A program made the translations under genes and the position numbers. A stretch of 64,000 nucleotides of DNA from positions 632,328 to 696,327 of the forward strand of contig NZ_JARBUY010000004.1 of assembly GCF_028882255.1 (NCBI RefSeq). The letters are read 5' to 3'. The notes beneath the pieces were generated by a model, which was not told where the DNA came from, did no database searches, and saw nothing but the letters and a program-made list of their open reading frames with translations. Of this stretch, positions 40,413-48,505 are shown piece after piece. How positions within the stretch are numbered: position 1 is the first letter of the stretch; the number at the start of each line of letters is the position of its first letter. Source of the DNA: Maribacter polysaccharolyticus (GTDB lineage Bacteria; Bacteroidota; Bacteroidia; Flavobacteriales; Flavobacteriaceae).

Positions 40413-41078
40413 GTTCGTTTTTTGATTCCGATCGATTCGACTGAAATTGATTCCTATCAATAAAAACACAAAAGGAGCAATTACGGCATATCCAATAATT
40501 CCGATATTTCTAATTTGCATATCGTTAAAAGGAACTCCAAGTATTCCAATAAGACTTAAGACTCCTGAAATTAACAATAGGGCTCTTATCGTTTTCTCCA
40601 TTTTTCCATTATTGAATATTGGAGCGGCGAATAAAAATGAAAGTGAAAAGAACCAATCCCATGCGAGAATATCCAATATGTATACAACAGATGGCCATTT
40701 AAATGAAATGAGTAAAGTCAAATCGTCTATTGTTGTAGTTTCAAGTTGATTACCCATAGTGAGTACTACAAAATGAACACTTGAGGTAATTGCCGCCATA
40801 ACAAACATTGAACACAGAGCAAAAAGACTTTGTAATTTATATTTTGCCGAAGCATGATAATGAACTGCGATCATACTTATCGCCATTAATAGGGCAATTA
40901 TGATGGCAAGCAATTCCATTAGTGTAAAGTATGGGTCTCCGATTGGCTCTTCAGGAGAGCTCAAAGATAGAAAACCAAGAAATGTAATACATACATATAC
41001 AAGTCCGAACAAGAAGGTAATCCAGCAAGTAATCTTACCTATATGGATGTAATCTTTATTTGCATTTTCAATCAGCAT
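40398..41078 (-). CDS. Six-helix membrane protein, uncharacterised
   Basis: 226 residues with six predicted membrane segments (e.g. ITCWITFLFGLVYVCITFLG and AVIAPFVFLLIGI). Resembles DUF4386-like membrane proteins only loosely. Its last residues NAQHR and the TAA stop are encoded by the conserved end of repeat copy 1 (ACCGGTAAC on the minus strand), so the repeat supplies the end of the protein. Confidence 0.65.
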   Translation of the reverse strand: MLIENANKDYIHIGKITCWITFLFGLVYVCITFLGFLSLSSPEEPIGDPYFTLMELLAIIIALLMAISMIAVHYHASAKYKLQSLFALCSMFVMAAITSSVHFVVLTMGNQLETTTIDDLTLLISFKWPSVVYILDILAWDWFFSLSFLFAAPIFNNGKMEKTIRALLLISGVLSLIGILGVPFNDMQIRNIGIIGYAVIAPFVFLLIGINFSRIDRNQKTNAQHR

Positions 41079-41095
41079 AGCTTTAAAGTTTTGAT

Positions 41096-41181
41096 TGTCA
41101 AATGACGCACTTCGGTTTGGCTATGAAGCGTTGCTGTCTTAGAGGGCAGCAATGATTTTATAGCTTTTGTTGTATGTAGGC
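41096..41181. repeat. Array site, short hairpin type
   Basis: Nested stems GCTATGAA / TTTTATAGC (41120-41127, 41156-41164) and TTGCTG / CAGCAA (41131-41136, 41147-41152). It ends GTTGTATGTAGGC (41169-41181), which opens the VOC cassette. The left edge has ACGCAC, complementary to the GTGCGT after copy 1. Confidence 0.55.
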
Positions 41182-41194
41182 TTTCTATTTTTCA

Positions 41195-41608
41195 TTATGC
41201 CCATGGATCGTATGAACCAAAATTCCATATATACCCTTCCGGATCTTGACAACTGTATCCACGACCACCATAGTCCTCGTCTTTAATATCCAATATTATT
41301 CTTGCTCCAGCTGCAACTGCCCTACTATAATGGGCATCGATTTCTTCAACAATGACATACGGGGTTTGCGTATTAATCCCATTTAGGTCTTTTGGCGTCT
41401 TGACGAATTGACCAAATTCATTTTCATTTTCAGACCCTAGCATGATCATAGCATTGCCGAAATTTAACTGTGCATGGGCGATAGTTTCATTCTCACCTCG
41501 GACAACCAAATGCTTTTCAAATCCGAAAGCACCACATAGCCACTCAATTGCTGCCGGAGCATCTTTGTATCTCATGGTTGGAATTATAATAGATCCATTT
41601 TGTTTCAT
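41195..41608 (-). CDS. VOC superfamily (glyoxalase/bleomycin-resistance-like) protein
   Basis: 137 residues of two beta-alpha-beta-beta-beta modules: SIIIPTMRYKDAPAAIEWLCGAFGFEKH in the first and TPYVIVEEIDAHYSRAVAAGARI ... YSCQDPEGYIWNFGSY in the second. Related to proteins of the YaeR/PhnB-like type; substrate unknown. A single-gene cassette. Confidence 0.85.
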   Translation of the reverse strand: MKQNGSIIIPTMRYKDAPAAIEWLCGAFGFEKHLVVRGENETIAHAQLNFGNAMIMLGSENENEFGQFVKTPKDLNGINTQTPYVIVEEIDAHYSRAVAAGARIILDIKDEDYGGRGYSCQDPEGYIWNFGSYDPWA

Positions 41609-41642
41609 TTAACTTCTATTTTATTATTTATTTGTGGCTTAC

Positions 41643-41811
41643 ACACACAACCTGTGTATACACGTATAAAACACAAGGTTTACCGGCCCCATAGGCTTTT
41701 AACCGTGCCACTGCAACGTATTGCCTTTTGAGCGATAATCGTTACGGATAACTATAAAACGGGCACTTTTTTCCGGATTAAAGGCTTGTGCAACGGTTAC
41801 CGGTGTTGACA
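41643..41811. repeat. Array repeat copy 2
   Basis: ACACACAACCTGTGTATACA at the left, TTTTGAGCGATAAT and GCGGGCACTTTTTTCC-like core, CAACGGTTACCGGTGTTGAC at the right. Short form. Confidence 0.85.
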
Positions 41812-41818
41812 ACTGGCT

Positions 41819-42358
41819 TTACCATTTTATGGTTATATAATATTCCAATATTCTTAAACCAATAAAAATTCCAAAAGCACTTAAAAGTTTAATGAATAAT
41901 TTCATTTTCGGTTGCTCAATCTTATTCGACTCTAATAATACTTTTATACCTCTGATCAGTTTTTCCTTATTCAGCCACAAAATAATTAAAATCAATATTT
42001 GATATAGAATAGCAGCTTTCAATGCTCCTAAATTAACTCCAAAATAGATGTCTTGAAAAATTACATTTACCAATATAGTTGATGTAAATAAGCAACCGAT
42101 AATTCGGGTTTTTTTGATAAGAATAAGAATTCCGCCAATTATTTCAAAAATACCTAAAGTCATGGCAAATGATTTTGAATAACCATAAAAAGCCCACATT
42201 AATTCCATTCCAGTCAATTCCGAAACAGTTTTGTCAATTTCAGCGGCTCCATCAAATTGAATTAATTTAGCTCCTCCATAAATAAACATTGCCAAAACAA
42301 CAATCCAACTGATTGCATTTTCAAATATTTCCAATTTATCTTTTTTATTCAAATTCAT
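41819..42358 (-). CDS. DoxX-like membrane protein
   Basis: 179 residues, four to five membrane segments. IVVLAMFIYGGAKLIQFDG and GIFEIIGGILILIKKTRIIGC are the DoxX/DoxD glycine-rich helices. The two ends of its cassette are GTTGACAAC (41805) and GTTGCCAAC (42385-42393), complementary at 8 of 9 positions. Confidence 0.75.
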   Translation of the reverse strand: MNLNKKDKLEIFENAISWIVVLAMFIYGGAKLIQFDGAAEIDKTVSELTGMELMWAFYGYSKSFAMTLGIFEIIGGILILIKKTRIIGCLFTSTILVNVIFQDIYFGVNLGALKAAILYQILILIILWLNKEKLIRGIKVLLESNKIEQPKMKLFIKLLSAFGIFIGLRILEYYITIKW

Positions 42359-42387
42359 TTCTTTTTGAGTTCTGATTTTTGCTTGTT

Positions 42388-42554
42388 GCCAACTTGTTTA
42401 TAGTACTGTACAATACAAGGTTTACCTGCCCCATAGGCCTATAACCGTTTCAACTGCAACGTATTGCCTTTTGAGCGATAATCCGCACAGATAGCTGTAA
42501 AGCGGGCATTTTTTTTCGGATTAAAGGCTTGTGCACTGGTTACCGGTGTTAGGC
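42388..42554. repeat. Array repeat copy 3
   Basis: GCCAACTTGTTTATAGTACT at the left edge, end CCGGTGTTAGGC. GTTAGGC is the exact consensus-type right core (GTTRRRY) of integron attC sites. Short form. Confidence 0.85.
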
Positions 42555-42606
42555 AAAGTACTTATTAGAGTTCCAGTATTTTTCTTAAATTATGTTTCTT
42601 CTCTAT

Positions 42607-43515
42607 TTAGTTTTTGTCCAGGGTGTAAACAATGGGCTCTATTGTACCATCTTCACGGAAACTTATTTTTTCAAAACAGGCCGATCGACGGTGTTGAGAC
42701 CCATCATTAACATCTCCTCGATGATAAAAGAAATACCACTCCCCGTTAAATTCAATTACCGAAGCATGATTAGGTGAATCTGGAGAGTTTGGTGCCAAAA
42801 CCCCTTCATAGTTTGCAAACTGTGGCAGTGGCGTATCGGCCATCCAATACTTGGTAACAGGACCTACTCTGGCATGGAAGTAATATATTCCATTACGTTT
42901 AAAAACATGTACCGCTTCAGATACGGTTTCTTCTGTTAATCGTATCCATGAACCATCCAACTCCACCATATTATCTTTTAATTTTACTCCCATAATATGC
43001 TTTCCTGGAATATCTAAATCTACCTGCTTTAAATCATTTCCATACATATAAACTTGACCATCATCATCTACAAATACTGTAGGGTCAAATATTTCCGTGA
43101 TTTCCTGTTTGTGAAACTCTTCCCATGGGCCAATGGGGGTTTTGCTTCTAACCACTCCAATTTTCCATCTAAAAAAAGGGAAATAATAATAGTACCAACC
43201 ATCTTTAAATGCTGCGTCAGGAGCATTCATCTGTCCGTAACTCCAGTCAAACCCACGTGGTTTCAATACCACTCCATGATTAGTCCATGTTTTCATATCA
43301 GGTGAAGATAGTATTGCATAGTCTTGCATGGTTTTATACGATGTCGCTCCTTCGACATCTCTGGAACAATACACATAAACAGTGTCGTTATAAACCTCTG
43401 CAGCAGGATCGGCAGCATAAATAAAACCCGTATCTTCTTTATGTAAAATTGGATTTTGAGCTTTGCCGGTACTACTGAACATCAATAAAACAAGAACTAC
43501 ATTTATTTTGGACAT
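42607..43515 (-). CDS. Glycoside hydrolase family 43-like, secreted
   Basis: Five-bladed propeller enzyme acting on arabinose/xylose-type polysaccharides in this family. The start MSKINVVLVLLMFSSTGKAQ is a signal peptide. The catalytic base aspartate is in YAADPAAEVYNDTVYVY, the pKa-modulating aspartate in EIFDPTVFVDDDGQVYMYG and the acid glutamate in ETVSEAVHVFKRNGIYYF, so the catalytic set is present. Single gene cassette with the best end match: GTTAGGCAAAGTAC and GTATTTTGCCTAAC, 13 of 14. Confidence 0.88.
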   Translation of the reverse strand: MSKINVVLVLLMFSSTGKAQNPILHKEDTGFIYAADPAAEVYNDTVYVYCSRDVEGATSYKTMQDYAILSSPDMKTWTNHGVVLKPRGFDWSYGQMNAPDAAFKDGWYYYYFPFFRWKIGVVRSKTPIGPWEEFHKQEITEIFDPTVFVDDDGQVYMYGNDLKQVDLDIPGKHIMGVKLKDNMVELDGSWIRLTEETVSEAVHVFKRNGIYYFHARVGPVTKYWMADTPLPQFANYEGVLAPNSPDSPNHASVIEFNGEWYFFYHRGDVNDGSQHRRSACFEKISFREDGTIEPIVYTLDKN

Positions 43516-43591
43516 TCTTATTTTATAAATCATTTTTTAATATAACTGGTTGATATTAATTTCTGAATTCAAAGTTATAGTGTCACAAACT

Positions 43592-43750
43592 GTATTTTGC
43601 CTAACGATAAATTGTATGGGTAGGGGCAGAATGCATGGCACTTTCCTGTCAAACCGCTACGCAGTTTGAGCGGGCTACAAACCTTGAAATTTAGCACTTG
43701 CCCCCCTATTACTTATACAAAAATGTAGTGCTTGGTACTTCTTGTTAAAT
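43592..43750. repeat. Array site, hairpin type with GCCTAAC / GTTAAAT ends
   Basis: GCCTAAC (43599-43605) and GTTAAAT (43744-43750) fit attC left and right cores (RYYYAAC, GTTRRRY). Inside, GTATGGGTAGGGGCA (43614-43628) pairs largely with 43699-43718, and CAAAC / GTTTG or CCGCT / AGCGG form an inner hairpin (43650-43673). Sequence differs from the main repeat. Confidence 0.65.
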
Positions 43751-44536
43751 ATCGTCTTTAAAATTAATATCAAAAATTATATTCGAACAATAGAAACCTG
43801 ATTTTTCAATTGCTTTTCTCGAAGCGATATTATCCAATGTTGTTGAACAAATAGGTTTTCTACCTGTTTTCAACACCCTGTTTACTTGCATTTTCATTAT
43901 TTGTGTTGCAAGTCCTCTACCTTGAAAGTTGCGATTTACTATAATTCCCAAATCTGCAATTTCCGGTTGAGAATCGCTCATTCTGCATTCACTTGTTGCT
44001 ACGATTGTTTCAGCTTCCTTAAGCATAAAAATCTCATTTCTTGATACCAGGTTCTCCGTATAACCAAAAGTGTCGTCCATACCAACTTGTTCTTTAAAAA
44101 ATGATTTGACTAAAGGAATGTCGTCAGTTGTTACCAATTCGATATTTAGGTCGGTGTTAACCGCTACTTCTTTATTTAAATGCTGAAAACAAAAGGTGTT
44201 TGTCTTAACTGATTTTGAATGGAACATACAAGCATTAAATGCAATAGGTTCATTGGTACTCAGACTTGATGTTTTAATTAATTCGTTTGAGATTAACTCT
44301 TTAATCACTTTATCCATCAATGATAGATAGTTTTTAGTTAGGAATATTTGCGTCAAACATCCTTCATCATTAATGCAGCAATACCCTAAAGTTTCTTTGT
44401 CTTCAATAAGATAATGCTGGGATGTACCTATGTAAAGCTGTTCCCACATTGCATCAATGGGAGCTTTTAATGATTTGTATAACTGTGACCTAAAATCATT
44501 AATTGTTTCCGTAATATCCGTTTTTATGAAATTCAT
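43745..44536 (-). CDS. GNAT family acetyltransferase
   Basis: 263 residues. The C-terminal GNAT domain has the acetyl-CoA loop in IVNRNFQGRGLATQIMKMQVNR and DNIASRKAIEKSGF. The N-terminal half may be a second, degenerate GNAT fold. Its TAA stop lies in the GTTAAAT site edge. It overlaps the TetR gene by four bases (ATGA), so they are coupled. Confidence 0.83.
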   Translation of the reverse strand: MNFIKTDITETINDFRSQLYKSLKAPIDAMWEQLYIGTSQHYLIEDKETLGYCCINDEGCLTQIFLTKNYLSLMDKVIKELISNELIKTSSLSTNEPIAFNACMFHSKSVKTNTFCFQHLNKEVAVNTDLNIELVTTDDIPLVKSFFKEQVGMDDTFGYTENLVSRNEIFMLKEAETIVATSECRMSDSQPEIADLGIIVNRNFQGRGLATQIMKMQVNRVLKTGRKPICSTTLDNIASRKAIEKSGFYCSNIIFDINFKDDI

Positions 44537-45075
44537 TGCAATACGTATTTTTTAATTATCTGTTTTTTAACTTGTTGTAAAGGGAAATCTTCATAAATCC
44601 CTAAATAATTTAAAGCTATTCCGTCCAATTCAGCAATGAACATATGGCTCAAGACCAATGAATTCTCCATATCTATTTTATCAAAAATCTCCTTAGTTTT
44701 TTTCAATATAAAAGATGACCTTTCTTGAATTAAGTCATCCAAGACCTTTCTGGTGTTTGGTTGAATCATGACATTCATATTAAACTGGAAGAATAGCTTA
44801 TCCGATTCCAGTTGCGAAAAGAAGGATTCCAATAATTCAGCGAGTTGTTTGTTTGGAGTTTTATTTTCATTATCAACGCTGTTTATTTCAGCAATCAATT
44901 GCGTTGTCTTCCGAAAAATTTCCCTTAATAATCCATCTTTCGACTTAAAATGATGGGAAATTAACCCTTTGGAGACATTTGCCTTTTCGCATACCACCGA
45001 CAGTGGCGTATTCTCGTAGCCTCTCTCTGAGAATAGTTTAGTAGCTATTTCTATTAATTGTTCTCTCTTATCCAT
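44533..45075 (-). CDS. TetR family transcriptional regulator
   Basis: 181 residues from MDKREQLIEIATKLFSERGY (ATG at 45075); an ATG at 45108 would lie inside the operator. The HTH is TPLSVVCEKANVSKGLISHHFKSKDGLL. The first gene of a two-gene cassette that carries its own promoter, operator and acetyltransferase. Confidence 0.88.
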   Translation of the reverse strand: MDKREQLIEIATKLFSERGYENTPLSVVCEKANVSKGLISHHFKSKDGLLREIFRKTTQLIAEINSVDNENKTPNKQLAELLESFFSQLESDKLFFQFNMNVMIQPNTRKVLDDLIQERSSFILKKTKEIFDKIDMENSLVLSHMFIAELDGIALNYLGIYEDFPLQQVKKQIIKKYVLQ

Positions 45076-45099
45076 AAAATAAATTGGCCTAAAATTGAC

Positions 45100-45150
45100 T
45101 GACTGCACGTGCGGTCAATACAAATGTAAAAACTTTTTATTTGTTGGCAA
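45100..45150 (-). promoter_or_regulatory. Promoter and operator of the TetR-GNAT cassette
   Basis: On the minus strand TTG (45150-45148), 19 bases, TACATTTG (45128-45121). Just downstream is the 18-bp near-perfect palindrome TGACTGCACGTGCGGTCA (45100-45117), a typical TetR operator position. Confidence 0.7.
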
Positions 45151-45204
45151 GCAATTTCATTTATTATGGAGTTTTAATGGGTTCGGGGAGTCTTAATGGT
45201 ATTA

Positions 45205-45487
45205 AGCACAATTTGTTTATAGCACTGTAAAATACAAGGTTTACCGGCCCCCATAGGCTTATGACCGTGCAACTGCAACGTATTGACTTTTGAGCGATAA
45301 TTTTTATGGATAGCTGTAAAGCGGGCACTTTTTTTGGGCATTGGCCACCAACCCCTATGAAAATATCGGTTTTATCCTTTGGCCTGGCGTTAGGGAAAAG
45401 TACCTCAAAACCACTCAAAAAGCGGTTATAAAAGTCTGTTTTATATGAATTTAAAGCTTGTGCAACGATTACGGGTGTTGTATGCAG
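45205..45487. repeat. Array repeat copy 4 (long form)
   Basis: GCACAATTTGTTTATAGCAC at the left (AAT instead of AAC), the common core, an extra segment like that of copy 1 (GGGCATTGGCCACCAACCCC and onward), end GGGTGTTGTATGCAG. Confidence 0.85.
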
Positions 45488-45525
45488 TTTTTTTATGAAT
45501 TAAAGTTTAATTTTTTCAATTACTA

Positions 45526-46296
45526 TCACAAAGAGGGTTTTTTGATGTATTCTATTATAAAAGCATATCTTTTTCCACCTGTACGCTCCATTCCATAAGT
45601 ACCCGCATCATCTGAAAAATCGCCCCAAGTTGACACAGGTTGGTTCAACTCCCCAAAACCAATGGTTCTTTGACTATGTTGTTCTCCAGAATTATTTGGT
45701 TGTGTGTTATCTCTCGGGTCTTTATCCAGTACTCCATCATCTAAGTTTTGTGCCCAATTTGTATATTCCCATTTTTCGCCACTTAACCATTCCCATCCCT
45801 CAATTGGTTTTACAGATGCATCGTGTTTAAAACCTCCTAACATTGGTCCAATCATTATTTCATAATGATTCCCTTTGCTCTTTCCTTCAATGTATTTTGG
45901 AAATTTCCAGAAATACTTATTATCATCTATCAAATTAAATAAAAATTCATTTTCTTCTTTAGTAGTAACTGAAGCCAAATAACCTCCAGCATCATCAGCC
46001 AAATAAGCGGCTTGATACCAATTAACTGTTCCTGTTGGCATATAAATGACTTCATAATAATGTGTTTCGCCATTTGGATTGGTGTATTCCACTATTGGTT
46101 CCCTTATTATGTCTAAATCTTTGGGTAATTTATCCCAAGTAAAGAAATGATATTGGTCATTAACATCAAATTCTATATTGTTTATTGTTACTTTTTGTCT
46201 TCCGGATTCGACATTGTTTTTCGAATTATTTTGTTTGCAAGCTATAAACAAAGTACTCATGGTTATAAGTGCTAAAAATACTTTTATGAATTTCAT
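45526..46296 (-). CDS. C-type lectin-fold lipoprotein
   Basis: 256 residues: the signal MKFIKVFLALITMSTLFIAC with lipobox FIAC. Residues ~90-250 read as a C-type lectin-like domain: NWYQAAYLADDAGGYLASVT, EENEFLFNLI, WEWLSGEKWEYTNWAQ and the last strand YAFIIEYI. It may bind glycans or another surface ligand. Cassette ends TGCATACAAC (46370-46379) and GTTGTATGCA (45477-45486) are perfect complements. Confidence 0.78.
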   Translation of the reverse strand: MKFIKVFLALITMSTLFIACKQNNSKNNVESGRQKVTINNIEFDVNDQYHFFTWDKLPKDLDIIREPIVEYTNPNGETHYYEVIYMPTGTVNWYQAAYLADDAGGYLASVTTKEENEFLFNLIDDNKYFWKFPKYIEGKSKGNHYEIMIGPMLGGFKHDASVKPIEGWEWLSGEKWEYTNWAQNLDDGVLDKDPRDNTQPNNSGEQHSQRTIGFGELNQPVSTWGDFSDDAGTYGMERTGGKRYAFIIEYIKKPSL

Positions 46297-46370
46297 TTTT
46301 CTTTTTTCAAATTAGTCCATAAATTAGACTATAATCACATCAAAGGGTTTAAACTTCCCCACTCAAAATT

Positions 46371-46541
46371 GCATACAACTTGTTTACCGCACTGTAAAAT
46401 ACAAGGTTTTCCTATCCCATAGGCTTATGACCGTGCAACTGCAACGTATTGACTTTTGAGCGATAATTTTTATGGATAGCTGTAAAGCGCGCACTTTTTT
46501 TCGGATCAAAGGCTTGTGCAAGGGTTACGGGTGTTGTGTGT
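46371..46541. repeat. Array repeat copy 5
   Basis: GCATACAACTTGTTTACCGC at the left, TTTTGAGCGATAAT core, end CGGGTGTTGTGTG. Short form. Confidence 0.85.
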
Positions 46542-46549
46542 CGTAATTT

Positions 46550-47068
46550 TTATATCGGTGAAACTCCGCTCGACATAAAGTATTGATTCTTGTTTCCATT
46601 TTTATCAATTATGAAAAATATTCCTGTCACTTGTGGGTCTCCAACCGTTATAAAATACCACTGTTCCCGTTCAAATTCCATTGGACAAGTCGGTAACCTT
46701 TCCAATCCAATGCTGAATGGAAGTCGTTTTTTCCCATCAACGGTTTCTCTCCATAAACCTTTGTGCACATACTGAATATCAGATTCCTTTTCAATCCACC
46801 AATAGTTCCCTTTTTCGTTGAATACAATTTTGTCGGGTGGTTCAGGTGATCTTCCTTTCGGATGGTCGATATTACAGCTTGTCCAATAATCTACGGTGTA
46901 TTTTGCCGGTAAACCATTTCTACCAATTGAGTCAACGGAAATTTTTTCAATTGTAACTCCGTTGATAAACTCTCTGTTTGTCGAAATATGATTTTCTGTT
47001 ATTTCAATTTTTGGTGGTTGAAGTGAAGTCAGGAATCGATACATTAGAAATCCTGCACCAAGAACCAA
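46550..47068 (-). CDS. Membrane-anchored protein of unknown function, start uncertain
   Basis: At least 172 residues with one N-terminal membrane segment and an extracytoplasmic part (IVFNEKGNYWWIEKESDIQY, LPTCPMEFEREQWYFIT). No family recognised. The only usable start here is a TTG at 47068 inside the hydrophobic segment; the frame stays open to a TGA at 47117-47119 and reads KKIFLIISSIILILVLGAGF, a natural N-terminus, but without ATG or GTG. The neighbouring site may have replaced the original start. Confidence 0.55.
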   Translation of the reverse strand: MVLGAGFLMYRFLTSLQPPKIEITENHISTNREFINGVTIEKISVDSIGRNGLPAKYTVDYWTSCNIDHPKGRSPEPPDKIVFNEKGNYWWIEKESDIQYVHKGLWRETVDGKKRLPFSIGLERLPTCPMEFEREQWYFITVGDPQVTGIFFIIDKNGNKNQYFMSSGVSPI

Positions 47069-47104
47069 AATGAGGATAATTGAACTAATAATTAGAAATA
47101 TTTT

Positions 47105-47217
47105 TTTTCCAACGTTTCAATTTGGTCTTATTACCAGCAACGCCTCCATTATGAAGCGTATTTTTTGTGTTGCGCCTACGGCAAAAAACAATCTTTATGA
47201 GCCATTGTTTTGTATGA
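47105..47217. repeat. Probable array site, weak hairpin
   Basis: Contains CCAACGTTTC, the GC-richer stretch GTGTTGCGCCTACGGC and the short stem AACAAT / ATTGTT, then TTGTTTTGTATG. It separates two genes where a site is expected, but the pairing is weak. Confidence 0.35.
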
Positions 47218-47733
47218 TTATTTTTTTAGTCCAGTTTTTAAGTCCAATAATTTCAATTCTTTGTGGTAGTTCTCAATTCTTGATTGTGCATTTCCGTCAA
47301 TTAATAAAATGACAATTAACATTGAAATGGTTGTAACACAAATCGCTCTCCAGGTGGGTGTTTGAATACATAGCATTACTAATGCTGCTACGATAACTAC
47401 TATTGGAACTACTTTAAATACAACTATAAATTGCTTTATAGTGCTTTCAGAACGTTCAATTTCGGACTTATAAAAGGCAGTTTCATCGGTATTAAAATCC
47501 TTTTCAAATTGTTTAACTCTTTGAATATTGGTGTAGTTGGTTCCGCTGCCAATTATTAATAGTAATATACCTGCTACTAACGTTGGAATGATATAAGCCT
47601 TTGCTAAATCTGTTTTTCCCAATTGCCAAAATCCAGCACTTGCGATTAAAAAGCCAATCGCGAAGAAAATAAAGAAACGTGTCGAGAATACTTCGGCTTT
47701 TGCCCATTCGATTGCTAGTTTTAATACGTCCAT
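47218..47733 (-). CDS. Four-helix membrane protein, uncharacterised
   Basis: 171 residues with membrane segments FFIFFAIGFLIASAGFWQLG, IPTLVAGILLLIIGSG, VVPIVVIVAALVMLCI and CVTTISMLIVILLIDG and a charged middle (VKQFEKDFNTDETAFYKSEI). No known function. Single gene cassette. Confidence 0.65.
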   Translation of the reverse strand: MDVLKLAIEWAKAEVFSTRFFIFFAIGFLIASAGFWQLGKTDLAKAYIIPTLVAGILLLIIGSGTNYTNIQRVKQFEKDFNTDETAFYKSEIERSESTIKQFIVVFKVVPIVVIVAALVMLCIQTPTWRAICVTTISMLIVILLIDGNAQSRIENYHKELKLLDLKTGLKK

Positions 47734-47751
47734 AGTTTCATTTTTTAATTA

Positions 47752-47912
47752 ATGCCAACCGTTTCGCATAAGAATGGTTTCGGGTTTGCGTGCGCGGATT
47801 TTCCGACTTGTGACGCCGTTTGGCGTTAAGGAAAATCAGACGTAGCAAACCCGTAACGACCTTTGATCAAGCACTAAGCCGCAATTATTTTCATACATTG
47901 ATGTACGCAGGC
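47752..47912. repeat. Array site, long hairpin type
   Basis: Three nested stems: CGGGTTTGC / GCAAACCCG (47781-47789, 47845-47853), GATTTTCC / GGAAAATC (47797-47804, 47830-47837) and GACGCC / GGCGTT (47812-47817, 47822-47827). Left edge TGCCAACC; right edge GTACGCAGGC (47903-47912). Confidence 0.7.
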
Positions 47913-47916
47913 TTTT

Positions 47917-48288
47917 TTATAGCTGTTCCACTAATTTTCTGGCGGTAACGGTATCATAAATGATTTTCAGTTTACTGATCTTATTTTGATTATCGAATTC
48001 AATAATGTCAACTACATCAAATTCCACTTTTCGATTATTTTTCAAAGTCCATTTATAGGTAAAATAAAGCGCTAAATTGTTTGAGTCATTTTCTTCAAAA
48101 ATTCCTTTTAAGCGAAGTTCGGAATTTGATGTATCACTATTTAATTCACGATAAAATTCATCCGCTGTTTTTATTCCGTATAGTGGTGAATCAACCATTC
48201 CATTTTGATTGAACAATGCAACTACTTGTCCAACATTTCCATTTTCAAGATGCATTATATATTGCCTTGCTATTTCCTTTTTATTCAT
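47917..48288 (-). CDS. NTF2/SnoaL-like protein
   Basis: 123 residues from MNKKEIARQYIMHLENGNVG (ATG at 48288); a longer frame to 48363 would begin inside repeat copy 6. The cone fold pattern is seen in VVALFNQNGMVDSPLYGIKT, then DEFYRELN and the strand KVEFDVVDIIEFDNQNKISK. Members are isomerases, hydrolases or binding proteins; nothing fixes the ligand. Cassette ends GCTTGCGTAC and GTACGCAGGC match 9 of 10. Confidence 0.75.
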   Translation of the reverse strand: MNKKEIARQYIMHLENGNVGQVVALFNQNGMVDSPLYGIKTADEFYRELNSDTSNSELRLKGIFEENDSNNLALYFTYKWTLKNNRKVEFDVVDIIEFDNQNKISKLKIIYDTVTARKLVEQL

Positions 48289-48329
48289 TATTCCATCAAT
48301 TTTAAATTTCAGGGTTGGTTTCTCAGCTT

Positions 48330-48502
48330 GCGTACAACTTATGTATATACGTGTAAAACACAACGTTTACCGGCCCCATAAGCTTATGACCGTGCCACTG
48401 CAAGGTATTGCCTTTTGAGCGATAATTTTTATGGATAGCTGTAAAGCGGGCACTTTTTTTCGGATTAAAGGCTTGTGCAACGGTTACCGGTGTTGTAAGC
48501 AG
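48330..48502. repeat. Array repeat copy 6
   Basis: GCGTACAACTTATGTATATA at the left, with the perfect palindrome CATAAGCTTATG in the middle, TTTTGAGCGATAAT, end CCGGTGTTGTAAGCAG. Short form. Confidence 0.88.
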
Positions 48503-48505
48503 TTG

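Noticed and set aside
45164-45418. 84-codon open frame on the minus strand inside repeat copy 4
   Set aside because: It is made almost entirely of the repeat, which has no open frame in the other copies.
47917-48363. Longer start of the NTF2-like gene at 48363
   Set aside because: The first 25 codons are repeat copy 6 sequence; the ATG at 48288 fits the family N-terminus.
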